A stretch of DNA of 64,000 nucleotides from Euptelea pleiosperma (GCA_035048495.1 CM068546.1:38582674-38646673), one strand, 5' to 3'; positions 10,580 to 21,497 are shown, counted from the first letter of the stretch. Numbers and translations: made by a program. Notes: a model not told the origin generated them from the letters alone.

Positions 10580-11099
10580 GGGCCTGTTTGGTACGTGAGA
10601 AAAAGAGTTCCGACGGCGAATATTTAGCCAGGCGAATATTATCTTGGCTAAATATTTGCTCATAGCAATATTTAACAATGTTTGGTATGTGTACGAGCTA
10701 GCTCACTTCAGCTCACTTCATTTTCTTTCAATTTGAGTGGGTCCCACATATCAAAGTAAGTCAAAAATAGGTTGGGTCAGTGCGGGAACCACATATTATG
10801 TCAAAGAATAAAAAAAAAATTTATTTTTATCTTTTTTATATATTAAAAAATTAATTTTTATTGAAAATAGTGATTTTCCGGCGAGAAAATAAAATTTTCT
10901 CACCAAGGCATAATCGGCGTGAAAATATTTTCACAGGGGGGGGGGGGGGGGTGACCAAATGTTTTCCCGCCGCGGAGGGCAAATACGTGGGCCCGGCTAA
11001 ATATTCGCCAAGGGCGGGTGGCTGCCAAACACAGCCAGGCGAATATTTGCGCGGCTAAATATTTTATTTGCCCGCCGCGGTGCGTTACCAAACAGGCCC
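10580..11099. mobile_element. Tourist-like (PIF/Harbinger) MITE in the promoter of copy B
   Basis: Terminal inverted repeats GGGCCTGTTTGGTACG and CGTTACCAAACAGGCCC, with the 3-bp target duplication TAA at 10577-10579 and 11100-11102 as expected of PIF/Harbinger. Interior subterminal repeats contain 'gcgaatatttagcc' words and a 16-bp G run at 10927-10942. It contains no transposase. Confidence 0.85.
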
Positions 11100-11186
11100 T
11101 AAGTAGTAATATATATGCTCACCCTGATCACTCTCCCACTTCATTCTTCTAAGAGAAAAGAAAAAAAAAAAAAGATAAAGCGAAAA

Positions 11187-12237
11187 ATGTGTGCTACCCC
11201 GTTTTTGTTTTGCTGCCACCAACAGCATCACCACTTCCATCATTGCCTTCAATGCCATCCCGGCCGATACATTCGCCTGGTAAAATGCCATCTTTTTTCA
11301 AATTATTTTTTTCTTTATCATGCGATTATATCCCTGTAGTCTGTAATAATTTTTCTTTTGGCACAAATTAACGTGCACGTACGCGCATGTTTTACATGTT
11401 TTTCTCTCATGCTTGCATAAACATGTAATCAAACAGTTGCTTATGCTTCATGCAATACAAGAATCGTAATTACGAGTGCCGCGCGTGCCGAGTCTTTGTT
11501 TGAAATTTAAGATCTGTATAGTTAGAATTACTTATTTCTTTTCTTCAAACCAATTATATATTATGACTAATATCCTTTTTATGATTATAACAGGTTCAAC
11601 ACTTGATAGAGAAATGCTTACTTTTCCGCATGGACCAGGATGAGTGTGTAAGAACACTAGCAATGCATGCAAGGATTCAGCCTGTTGTTACACTTGCAGG
11701 TTCCTTCCTCAGCAAGACCGAGGTTTTTTTTTTATTTTTTTGCGCAAAATTGAAAATTACAAAACCCCCCAACACATCCCTACCTCTAGTTATAAAGAAA
11801 CAATCTTAACTATCTAATTTAAATCAAAATCTTAAATACTTTACATACTATAACTCTAATTAATCATATAAACGCCGTCCCCCGCCTCCTGCCCACTATA
11901 TAGTAGTCGATTATATCACTCTAAACCACATTTTTCTTGCCTTTCGCTTAAAAAAAAATTAATAAAATATAAAGATCGATCGATTGATCAACTAGTAACA
12001 AATTGGTTTTTATTCTAATTTAACTCGGATTGAAATTTAATAATGACTTGCATGACTGACCGACATACGTATACACACATACAAGATGTGCATATAATTT
12101 AATTCTTCTGTAAAGGATGATTGGATGTATGGTTTATTTACACATTATGAACAATGGATATTCTGCTTGCAGTATGGAAAGAGCTATTGAAAGAGAACCC
12201 GGGGTTTTTCAGCGCTTATTCCAGTGCAATTCCCTAG
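11187..12237 (+). CDS. TIGR01589-domain plant protein, copy B (three exons, about 87 aa)
   Basis: Exons 11187-11279, 11594-11699 and 12173-12237 (93+106+65 nt) join in the same phases as copy A; introns are 314 and 473 bp. The N-terminus is Cys/His-rich (HQQHHHFHHCLQCHPGR). The domain reads QHLIEKCLLFRMDQDECV, ARIQPVVTLAVWKELLKENP, then GFFSAYSSAIP and a TAG. Copy A continues for three more residues (RKL), so copy B has lost its last codons by a single-base change making a stop. Domain residues are otherwise conserved, which argues for a working or recently working gene. The main doubt is expression: a 520-bp MITE separates the ancestral upstream promoter from the transcription start. Confidence 0.75.
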
Positions 12238-13422
12238 GAATAAGTTCATGAGTAGTTCCTCCGAAACCGATGAAATGGTAAGATATACTGCAAGTTACAG
12301 GTTTTGATATATTATAAAAATAAAAAAAAGGCCTTATATAGAGTTTTTGCCGTAGGCCTCAATTTATATTTTGGACGCCCTGGATCTGAGTAGCTAGTTC
12401 CAAGTGCAACCCGTTACAAATCAGCCAATTCAGGCCCAAAGCCGGCCAAAGATTAGGTATTCAGGCGGGCCCTGGACCTGAGTAGCTAGTTCCAAGTGCA
12501 ACCTGTTACAAACCTCATTGATGTTTGGCCCATCCCTTGGTGGATATGCGTACCCATCAAAAATCAGCTTGATATTGATGATTTCTATCAGTTGGATTTA
12601 GGACCCCAAAAAAAAAAAATAATTAAACCTCTTGAATCCAATAGCTAAAATCACTCCTTAAAAAGTGCTAAAATCTAATAGATAGAGATAAGCAGGGATA
12701 GGCGCATCTCGCCCGGACAAAGTGAGAATTCTTTGGAAAACAGTAATCTGGGGGCGGGATGATCCAATTTTGGATCGGATCGGTGGGCTCCAATCCCGAT
12801 CCGGCAGATTGCCCGATCCAGAACAGGATTGGCCAACGGCCGTGGGCTAAACAATCATGCAATCAGTCAATGGGCCGGACCCCGAAAAAAAAATGTTCCA
12901 TGCGGAAATGTTTAGAGGGAATCATTTGCGTAATCCGAGTTTTGTATGTTGTTGGGTCGTTTCTCTAACGGTAAATCCATGATGTATTAATGCAGGGGGT
13001 ATATGTTCCTCAAATGTAACGGGACGGAGATCGTTCAATGATTTGGCTTGCAACATGTAGCTCTCAAATTAATCCTGCATATTATTTGTTAATTTAATAT
13101 TTGGTTTACGTACGGAGCAGTTTAATTTTCGCAAAAACAAAAAACCTTTAAATGTGAAATTAATTCGATTGCTATTTGAATTATGGGCCCTACTCAATTC
13201 GCTATCACCCAATCAGATCGGTGAATCATGTTGCTGCATGTTATAGGCCGGCCAGCTGCTAGTAATCCCCTCTGGAACTCGTGGAAATACCCAAGGATTG
13301 TTCACCTCCACAGGTGCTGGTGCAGTGATAGGGTTTGCTCCATCTGATCGTGTGTTCGAAACTGCCTGACCTCCTGTTTAACCCAGTTGTACCTAAGGGA
13401 AACTTTGAGGGGTCGTATGTAC
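12238..13422. other. Intergenic with a MITE arm remnant
   Basis: Positions about 12510-12640 carry one degenerate arm of the palindromic superfamily ('tgatgtttggcccatccctt', 'aaaatcagcttgat'). Around 12755-12825, GATCCGATCC-type words like those at 6508-7248 occur without a clear partner. No gene is seen. Confidence 0.5.
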
Positions 13423-13787
13423 CAAAGTTTAAAAGGGACCGTTATAACGGTATAACAGTCTGGGGGCGTTACGTATTTTCTGTTATAAAGAAGAAAAAAA
13501 ACGCTCAGGGGCAAAAACGAAAATAAAAAAAAAAAAAACGAATAAAAGGGAGCTGAAATTCAAATTTTGAATTTTGAAATTTGAAATTCAAAATTTTAAA
13601 AACGGTAAAAAAAAATAAAAAAAGAGCCATTTTTTTCACAATTTTTTCCAGAAAATAATGGTTGTTATTTTTGTTATAACGGCCGTTATTTTTTGGGCAT
13701 TTTAACGGTACGTAACGTAATGGGGTAAGTCCGAATCCATTATAACGGCCATTATTTTTCGTTATAACGACCTATTTTTAAACCTTG
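13423..13787. mobile_element. hAT-type AACGG MITE, copy 1
   Basis: Ends CAAAGTTTAAAAGGGACCG and TTTTTAAACCTTG. Flanks GTATGTAC (13415-13422) and GTATGTGC (13788-13795) match at 7 of 8 bases, fitting an 8-bp target duplication. The interior is AT-rich with many 'ataacgg' and 'ccgttat' words in inverted array. Confidence 0.8.
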
Positions 13788-13968
13788 GTATGTGCAACCC
13801 TAGGGATTATTCCCATCCAATGAGGTGTGGTGATATACCCTTCAATATCAAAATAAACTTGATTTGTATGTAAATATTCTCGTAGGTCCCATTAAGTCAA
13901 GTAAGTCAAAAGTGTAGATATTTTCACAACAGAGAGAAAAGTCAAGGGGTTAATTTCTAAGTAGGTGG

Positions 13969-14402
13969 CAAGGTCTAAAGGGGACCGTTTTAACGGTTAA
14001 ACAGACTGGGGGCGTTACTGTTTAAACCATTTAAACGGATTGAAACGGCGAGGGGAAAAAATGAAAAAAAATGGAAAAAAATAGAATTTAACGGAATTAA
14101 ACAGAAAAAAAACCGAAAAAATGGCGCTGAAATTCAAATTTTGAAATTTGAAAATTTAAAAAAAGAACCTAATTTAACGGATTTTAACAGAAATTAAATG
14201 GATTTTAACAGAATTAAACAGATTTAACAGCCATTTTTTTTTTCACAAAATTTTCAGAATTAAATGGCTGTTTAAAAGATTTTAACGGCCGTTAAAACAA
14301 AAAAACAGCCGTTTTTTTCAAAACCGATAAAACGTGTTTAAACGGTTTTAACGGAAACGGGCTTGGGGCGTTACCGTTTAAACGGCCGTTTTTAAAACCA
14401 TG
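13969..14402. mobile_element. hAT-type AACGG MITE, copy 2
   Basis: Starts CAAGGTCTAAAGGGGACCG and ends TTTTTAAAACCATG. Exact 8-bp direct repeats GTAGGTGG flank it (13961-13968 and 14403-14410). The interior is a long inverted array of 'tttaacgg' and 'ccgttaaa' words. Confidence 0.88.
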
Positions 14403-14586
14403 GTAGGTGGTTGTTTAGTATTAAATGTTGCATTTAAGAATGTTGATGAAGTCTAGAGTATTGAAGGATAGAAGGTTCCTTTCAGTCTATAAATAGACCA
14501 CTCTGAAGCAATTGAAACAAGTAAAAAATAATTTATAAGTTCTCGACACTTCTGTCCAAACTCCCCAGTTCTCTCATTCACAACTA

Positions 14587-15310
14587 AGGTCCTGTTTGAC
14601 TCGTCATTTTTTAGCTAAATTTGTAAAATAAGAGATTGTTTGGATGGTCGGGCTCGGGGGACCCCCATATTTTACACCCATTTTGGCATACCCACATATA
14701 AGATGAATCAATGGCTGATTTTTGGTGGGGATGATCTCCTCACCATATAGATTACCCCAACAAAAATCAGCCCATTCTGAAATTTCTAACCCCATCAAAT
14801 GTGGTTTTCAAGTTATACGGTAAACATAGACGTTCCATAATTCTTCAGCTTCTAAACCAGTCTATGAAAATATATATCTAAATGATTTGAACTTGTTCGG
14901 ATGATCTCCTCACCATAGAGATCATCCTCACCAAAAATCAGCCATTGATTCATCTTCTATGTGGGTACGTCAAAATGGGTGTACAAAATGGGAGTAAAAA
15001 TTGAGGGTCCCGAGCCCAAGACCTTTTTTTTTAAAAAAGGATGTATTTCATAACACGATATCTTTTCGACCAAAAAAGTCTTTTTCTAAGTCAAAAAAAT
15101 ATTTCTATTTATTTATTTTGCAACCACACTGAACATAACAAGGAAACCCTACTCCATCCACCCCTTCCCATCTACCACTCTCATCAATCATAGTGGTGGA
15201 GCCCACCAAAAGAATATAAAGACATTTTTGCATTAATGATATATAATCCGAAAAGTCATTTTTCAAAAATAAAATATTATTAAAAAAAATGACGATCCAA
15301 ACAGGCTCTT
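14587..15310. mobile_element. Tourist-like MITE hosting a nested element
   Basis: Left end 'aaggtcctgtttgactcgtc' pairs with right end 'gacgatccaaacaggctctt', followed inward by 'attttttt' tracts. Bases TAA and TTA at the edges fit a TWA target. It is split by the element at 14650-15017. Confidence 0.65.
14650..15017. mobile_element. Mutator-type palindromic MITE (GGGCTCGGG family), copy 1
   Basis: Starts GGGCTCGGGGGACCC and ends GGGTCCCGAGCCC. Inverted arms share 'gatgaatcaatggctgattt' and 'gatgatctcctcacc' with copies at 32783-33114 and 48213-48561. Confidence 0.75.
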
Positions 15311-15843
15311 AGTCTCTCAACCATATCAAGCCACGTACTAAACCTTATTTCTATCGAAAATGTCCGTAAAAGCTGATGAAATAGGTGGAAATGAATTTCC
15401 GAAGTATTTAGAATTGCTTTGTATGGAAGAATGTACGTATTTGAATAGACTTTAGCAGTAACCAAACACTCCCTTTATACTAACCCTAGTCTTGTTTTCT
15501 TTGGCCGGCGATTTTAATTTTCTGTTGTCGAGGTTCTTAAAACAAAATCTTTCAAGTTGGCTAAAATTATTTATCAACCTCATTTATTTTTATTTTTTTT
15601 ATTACTCTATACTTATATATTACTTTATTTAATATAAATATAATGTGCATCGTAACATCCACGCGACGTGACATTATTGATTTAAATAAAATGGTAACGG
15701 TGATATCGAAATAAAAACAGATACCACCAAAACTAAGAGATTCCTTTAAAATCCATATAAGTATATATGGGTATGTACGTAGCCTCGTATATTAATTTGA
15801 ACCACAATTCGGCTTCAAGGAAAATACCACAAGGATCTCGTCA
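15311..15843 (+). other. Upstream region of the first SDR gene
   Basis: AT-rich. 'catataagtatatat' near 15755 could supply a TATA element about 90 bp before the ATG. The leader word 'cttcaaggaaaa' near 15813 is shared with the second SDR gene. Confidence 0.45.
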
Positions 15844-16780
15844 ATGTCTAAACTAAGGTGACGTTATATCTACATGGTCCGTCGATTTTTTCCGCTTTTT
15901 GGTGTAGTGATGCTTAGATTAAGTTCGTGATTTGGTTTTCTATTTTTGAAAATATTTTTCATTTTTTTTCTGATATGAACCTTGGATTTATCCTCTAAGG
16001 CTGGAGGGTAAGGTGACAATAGTTACAGGGGCAGCCAGTGGGATCGGCGAGGCGACTGCAAGATTATTTGCCGAGAATGGCGCATTCGTTGTTATTGCGG
16101 ATATTCAAGATGAATTAGGTCATGAAGTTGTCGCTTCGATAGGGCCGGAGAAAACTAGTTATCGACATTGCGATGTTAGGGATGAGAAGCAAGTCGAGGA
16201 GACGGTGGCGTACACTTTGGAGAAGTATGGTGGCCTAGATGTCATGTATAGCAATGCTGGGGTGATGGGTCCTCTAAGTAGCATTCTAAAATTGGACTTG
16301 GAAGGGTTTGATAACACCATAGCTACCAATGTGCGTGGTGCTGTAGCGGCTATAAAACATGCGGCTCGTGCAATGGTGGAACGACAAATACGTGGATCGA
16401 TCATATGCACTGCTAGTGCAGCAGCGTCACAAGGTGGTCTTGGCCCACATCCATACACGATATCTAAGCACGCTGTTGTGGGTCTCGTTCGATCTGCGGC
16501 TAGTGAGCTCGGGAAAAACGGAATTAGGGTCAATTGCATATCTCCTTTTGGAGTTGCGACACCCATGGCGTGTAGTGTCCACAATATGGTTCCGAGTGAA
16601 ATTGAAGCTTCATGCTCTGCCTTGTCCAACTTGAAGGGGATAGTGTTAAAGGGCAGGCATATTGCAGAGGCTGCTCTTTTTCTAGCTTCAGATGAATCGG
16701 CCTTCATCAGTGGACATAACCTAGTTGTTGATGGAGGGTCTACTGTTGTTACAAGTAATATGTCGTCCAATTGGAGATGA
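15844..16780 (+). CDS. Short-chain dehydrogenase/reductase, SDR110C type, copy 1 (two exons, 264 aa)
   Basis: Exon 1 is only 14 nt (15844-15857, ATGTCTAAACTAAG); exon 2 is 16000-16780. The join gives MSKLRLEGKVTIVTGAASGI. NAD(P)-binding TGAASGIG is at residues 14-21; Asp39 at the end of strand 2 (VVIADIQD) favours NAD. NAG is at 90-92 and the catalytic tetrad is Asn115, Ser144, Tyr157, Lys161 (YTISK). The C-terminus has FISGHNLVVDGG, typical of classical SDRs. The closest plant groups are secoisolariciresinol dehydrogenase-, momilactone A synthase- and ABA2/xanthoxin dehydrogenase-like enzymes, cytosolic oxidoreductases of specialised or hormone metabolism. The exact substrate cannot be read from the sequence. 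A close paralog lies 1.7 kb downstream on the same strand. Confidence 0.9.
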
Positions 16781-18279
16781 TAATTGAATGCGTGTGCGTG
16801 CGCACACATGTGCGTTTCGTGCGTGTGCTTTCACATGTTTATTTGAACATCTGATTATGTATTTTAAGTGTTGGTGGGTCCTGCTCACACGTGTTAAGAT
16901 CACCCATACTAGGTGTTGTTGGGTGGGTCCTGCATGCACCATCACATGTTGATAGGTCATGCATGCATAATTCTGATATAAATGTTGCCCACATGGAATG
17001 TTTAGAACCCAGACTGGCCATCAGGCTGGTTCACTACCGGTTGGTGGCCTGTTTAGGTCGTTTTTCTGATTTTGTAAAAAAAATTAAAAATATATATATT
17101 TACGGGTCGATGCTAACCTGGACCATTTTGGGGATGGTTCGCTGCTGGTTCAACCGGGGCCAGGCCAGGTCTGACAACACTGGCCACATGTTCCATATGC
17201 AAAACGAATATATAACCCCTCAATCTCTATGACTGATGTTGTTAAATCAGAAAATTAAACCTCTTTGGTATCGGTTTTGAGGGACAAATCTCCTGAACGG
17301 TGAGGGAGTTAGTAGGTGTTTGGGTGCAGGGTTAGTTTTGTTCTCAATGGACTAAATCCAGATACGAGTTTATCTGCCTTTTGGCTTTGAGGGATAAACA
17401 TCTATTGCATATATAGTAAATTGGCTGCTAGATTCAGTCCACATACAGCTGGAAATAAGTTGAATGAGAATAATAACAGCTAATAATCACTTAAATAATT
17501 ATGTTTCAACACAATTTAAAGAAGATGAAATAAAAATAATATCTTACTTGTTAATTATTTAATTTATCATCCGCACGACTAAAGTGCGAAAGACCGATTT
17601 AAGTTTTTTTTACTGAAATACCCATGTCACTTAAATGATTTAAAAGTATATGGGCCGCATTGACTTTTCCAACTTCAAATTTATGCGCGCTTTTCTACTT
17701 CTCCCTTGAGTTGCCACGGTTTTCAGATCTATCCCTCCAAATTAATCTTTCAGAATTGCCCGTTGGTAAATTATCAAAACTGTCAATATTTTGTTAGGTA
17801 GTGTTTGAGAAGCACTTCTCCAACTTTTGGCGCTGAGAAACGCTTCCTTAGCATAAATACCTGTTTGGCTTGCAAAAGCACTTTAGCTTCCAGCATCTAA
17901 AAGAAGCTAGAAATGTTTATTTTTTGAGAAACACGTCAGAGATTATTTCTTAAAAGAGCACTTCTGTGCTTGTGCGGGAAGCAAATCATCGTATGTGTTT
18001 CCAAAACTGCTCTTTTGGTTTAAACTTTTCTATTTTGCCATCTCTTTCAAAATGCCACTACAAGCACTCACGTGCGATGCCCATGCCCATGCCCATGCCG
18101 CCTACTAGTACTATAATTTTTCCTAACCCACTACCTTATATTAATAAAGCTAACTAATTTCTTCATTTAAAACAAATTATTAGTTTTTCTATCCCACTGA
18201 CTATATTTATAAAAGTAATTAATATCTTTATTTATAATTAATCAAAATTTCCAATCCTCATGCTCACATAATGCGATAA
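16781..18279. other. Intergenic between the SDR pair
   Basis: Contains a 'gtgcgtgcgcacacatgtgcg' stretch just past the first gene (shortened here), a loose foldback near 17010-17175 with GGCC words, and an ATGCCC microsatellite (about 18076-18099). No gene is seen. Confidence 0.5.
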
Positions 18280-18313
18280 CACGTGCCACCCACTTGTAAA
18301 TTTGAAACACGTG
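18280..18313 (+). promoter_or_regulatory. Paired G-boxes upstream of SDR copy 2
   Basis: CACGTG occurs at 18280-18285 (AACACGTGCCACC) and 18308-18313 (AAACACGTGTCAC), about 90-60 bp upstream of the TATA box. Both contexts resemble ABRE/G-box sites for bZIP or bHLH factors. No equivalent pair is visible upstream of SDR copy 1. Confidence 0.5.
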
Positions 18314-18368
18314 TCACAATCTCGAGCTCCACAACCTAGTAATTTAATAATTATGAGGCCCCAAAGAT

Positions 18369-18375
18369 TATATAA
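18369..18375 (+). promoter_or_regulatory. TATA box of SDR copy 2
   Basis: TATATAA lies 78 bp upstream of the ATG at 18453. Confidence 0.65.
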
Positions 18376-18452
18376 GTAGCAGATCCAAGGAGCATCTGAT
18401 CAACTAGGTTGACCAAGCTCTTCAAGGAAAACAACATCACAGCACCCCATCA

Positions 18453-19347
18453 ATGTCTAAGCCAAGGTAATGTTTTCTTTCCTCCAAATCCTAAGCCGCT
18501 TAGCTAAATTTCAAGGTTTTGATCTCTACGTTTTCAATGACATCAAGCAATTTTTGTATCATATCTCAGGTTAGAGGGTAAGGTGGCCATAGTTACAGGG
18601 GCAGCAAGTGGGATCGGCGAGGCAGCGGCGAGATTGTTCGCCGAGAACGGTGCTCGTGTCGTCATCGCTGATATCCAAGATGAATTGGGTCATCAAGTTG
18701 TGGCGTCAATAGGCCCAGAGAAAGCTAGTTATCAACATTGCGATGTAAGAAACGAGAAACATGTCGAGGAGACAGTGGCCTACACATTGGAGAAGTACGG
18801 TTCCCTGGATGTCCTGTTTAGTAATGCTGGGATCGCAGGTCCTATGGCTGGTATTCTAGAATTGGACATGGAAGGATTTGACAGCACCATGGCCACCAAT
18901 GTGCGCGGTGTAGCCACGACGATGAAACATGCGGCTCGCGCTATGGTGGCAAGAAAAATACGCGGATCAATCATATGCACAGCGAGTGTAGTAGCATCTC
19001 TAGGGGGTGCTGGTCCACATGCATACACGACATCTAAGCACGCTCTCGTGGGTCTCGTCCGATCTGTTTGTAGTGAGCTCGGCGCGTATGGGATCAGGGT
19101 CAACTGCATCTCTCCTTTTGGAGTTGCAACTCCTCTGGCATGTAGTGTTGTCAATCTGGATCCAAATACAGTGGAAGCTCAAAGTTCTGCCTTGTCCAAT
19201 TTGAAGGGCATTGTGTTAAAGGCTCGGCATGTTGCAGATGCCGCGCTATTTCTTGCGTCGGACGAATCAGCTTTCATCAGTGGCCATAATCTAGCCGTCG
19301 ATGGAGGATTCACCGTCGTTAATCATAGTTTCTCGACCATCCAATGA
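18453..19347 (+). CDS. Short-chain dehydrogenase/reductase, SDR110C type, copy 2 (two exons, 263 aa)
   Basis: Exons 18453-18466 (14 nt, ATGTCTAAGCCAAG) and 18570-19347, the same structure and phase as copy 1. The protein begins MSKPRLEGKVAIVTGAASGI. TGAASGIG 14-21, Asp39, NAG 90-92 and the tetrad Asn115, Ser144, Tyr157, Lys161 (YTTSK) are conserved. It differs mainly in the substrate-loop region after residue 180 (copy 2 VNLDPNTVEAQSS, copy 1 HNMVPSEIEASCS) and at the extreme C-terminus, so substrate preference may have diverged. A TATA box and two G-boxes precede it. The assignment to the secoisolariciresinol dehydrogenase/ABA2-like group is by motif; the substrate is not determined. Confidence 0.9.
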
Positions 19348-19666
19348 TGCTAGCTGATTAGCATGGATCAACTTGTATGTGTGTGTGAAGTTTGTGCTTG
19401 AATGTGAGCTATTATCATTCATCAATGCTGTATTTCAGTGGGAATTATATTTTATGAACAACTGCCACTTATTTTTGTTTGATACATTGCACTTAACTTA
19501 AAGTCAGACCTTATTAGCAGGCATATTAGTAGGCCCATGTGCCCTTTTTCCTTGTAATCTGGAATGTGACTTTTTTTAATTTTCTTCTTCATAAATTCCT
19601 CAAATTTGTCTACCTGATGTCTCATGTTTTTTTAATGTTTTCACATCTTCTACAAATCTCACTTGC

Positions 19667-20045
19667 GAGTAAAACTTTGATGGCAGGGCGCAATATGAGC
19701 TACGTGGCACACTCTTAGAGGACTCTGACCGTATGGATGTTTTTCCAATCCTTAGGTGGACCTGCATACCAAAAATAAGCTTGATTAGTGATTTCTAACC
19801 TTCGATCTTTGTACCTCAAATAATGGTCAATAATACTAAAATTCCCACGGTTAAAATCCACCCATGAAAATAATTCCAATCCAATACCTAGAAATCACTA
19901 ATCGGGCTGATTTTTGGTTTGTAGGTCCACCTAGGGATTGGCCAAACCTCCATACGGTCAGAGTCCTCTAAGAGTGTTCCACCTAGCTTATATTGTGCCT
20001 TGTCATCAGCCTAAATGAGAGGGCCCTGTCATCAAAGTTTTACTC
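19667..20045. mobile_element. Palindromic MITE (GAGTAAAAC termini)
   Basis: Begins GAGTAAAACTTTGATGGCAG and ends CTGTCATCAAAGTTTTACTC. Arms hold the family core and 'gattagtgatttc' with its inverse. Its left flank is CTCACTTGC; the right flank keeps only CTCA before a CACTA terminus begins, consistent with a target duplication broken by a later insertion. Confidence 0.82.
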
Positions 20046-20049
20046 CTCA

Positions 20050-20130
20050 CACTACAAGAAAAAGGATCTATACCGACGGCCAGTGAAAACCATCTCTGTA
20101 AAGGGTACTAGCGACGGCCAATGACTGGTC
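20050..20130 (+). mobile_element. CACTA (En/Spm) terminus
   Basis: CACTACAAGAAAAAGG is the classic plant CACTA terminal repeat, followed by subterminal 'cgacggcca' repeats (about 20074 and 20113). No transposase and no opposite end were found, so the element is truncated. Confidence 0.7.
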
Positions 20131-20276
20131 CACAAAATTTGGCTCGATATAGTACTAGACTTGGACCATCCCATCAGTGGACGACCTTTTGCATGACGGC
20201 ATGTATATCCATGCACCAAGGGGTTGGCTAAACATCCATGCGCTTAGTGGACTCAAATAATGCACGAGGAGTAAGG

Positions 20277-20651
20277 TGTTTGGCGGTATCGGAAAGAAAT
20301 TGTGGGTGCTTACTGTAGGGTTTTTGAGGGCAGATGTTCCTCCCTCGAAGCCCTCATTATTGAGATCAGAGGTCTAGTCTTTAGTTGGGCTAAATTGTAT
20401 GAAGAAGGGAAAGGTGTCAAATTTGAGGAGATAGTGTTCAATTTGTCATCCTTGATTGGTAGGGATTGAGGTGTTTGTGGGATCTTGGGAGGGTGTGTTG
20501 TTTGTGCAGGTCTTGGGCATTGGTGTGCCTTCTTGTGCGTCTTCTGTTTTGTGCTTTTGCTTCTTGTTGTCTTCTTTTTCCTTGTCTCGCTGGGCGGCCT
20601 TCTCAGCCTCCAAGTTCTTTATTAATATTCTCTTTACCTTTAAAAAAAAAA
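20277..20651 (+). pseudogene. 5'-truncated L1-type LINE, reverse-transcriptase tail and poly-A
   Basis: In frame it reads CRVFEGRCSSLEALIIEIRG, then LVFSWAKL, ending at TGA near 20469. This is the zinc-binding/C-terminal tail (zf-RVT region) typical of plant L1 ORF2. A 3' UTR with 'tttattaatattctctttac' leads into a poly-A run at 20642-20651, the usual plant LINE ending. No start or catalytic domain remains. Confidence 0.75.
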
Positions 20652-21497
20652 GTAGGGTCACTAATCAAATGCATCGAGATTTCCATGCATCAAATTCGTC
20701 TAACGCAATGCTTATCCGAAAAAGAGTCGAGCAAAACAAGAGCCGTGATGTTCTCCATGTAACACCCCAAACTTTCCTAGACCTGGATTGGTAGGGATCA
20801 TAGTGTAGGCCCATATGGATCTCTGGATTGAGATCCGTTAGGATTGTAAGCCAATTTTTTTTAAAATAAATTAAAATTTTGTGGGCCAACCATTAATCAT
20901 AATTATTATATTTATGAGATTGTTACATGCATAAAATAATAATTTTATCGGCAAGGACATTTTCTTAATTTTTTACTCAGAGTTAATTTTGTAATTTCAT
21001 CTTTCTATAGACAAATAAATAAATGATAGGGACATTAGAGTACTTCAGTAATTTATGTTAAAAGGGTATTATTAAAATTTTATAATATAAAATTAACTAA
21101 ATTTGATTATTAAAGAAAAACTATTATATTATGTGGGGAGTATATAGGGTGAACAAATAAAAGAAATTTTTAAAAAGATTCTATTTTGACACGGTCACCT
21201 TCTAAGGGGCATAACTTTTTATCCTGATATTGAATTCACGATCCCTTTGATGTTTTGAATTTTCTTTTTAAATATCTATAAATCACTATTTTCATGTAAT
21301 TTAAAATTTCGACATCTCGGACTATAAAAATCGAGTTAAAATTTGAGAATCTTATTAGTTATGTGAATTAAAAACTTAATTAATAATTTAGAGTTTGGTA
21401 GACGATCCTCATGATCTTTTAGTACAAGTCAAATAGGTTAAACTAGGCTCTAAAGTTTGAAGGTATAAGGGTATCAGTAATTACTTTCTAATTTTAG
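20652..21497. other. AT-rich intergenic, no gene seen
   Basis: No coding or repeat structure recognised on either strand. Confidence 0.45.

Noticed and set aside
16159..16809. 216-residue minus-strand open frame
   Set aside because: It is antisense to the first SDR gene, whose sense protein has all family motifs. The antisense product has no recognisable domain, and the same shadow appears opposite the second SDR gene (18780-19154).
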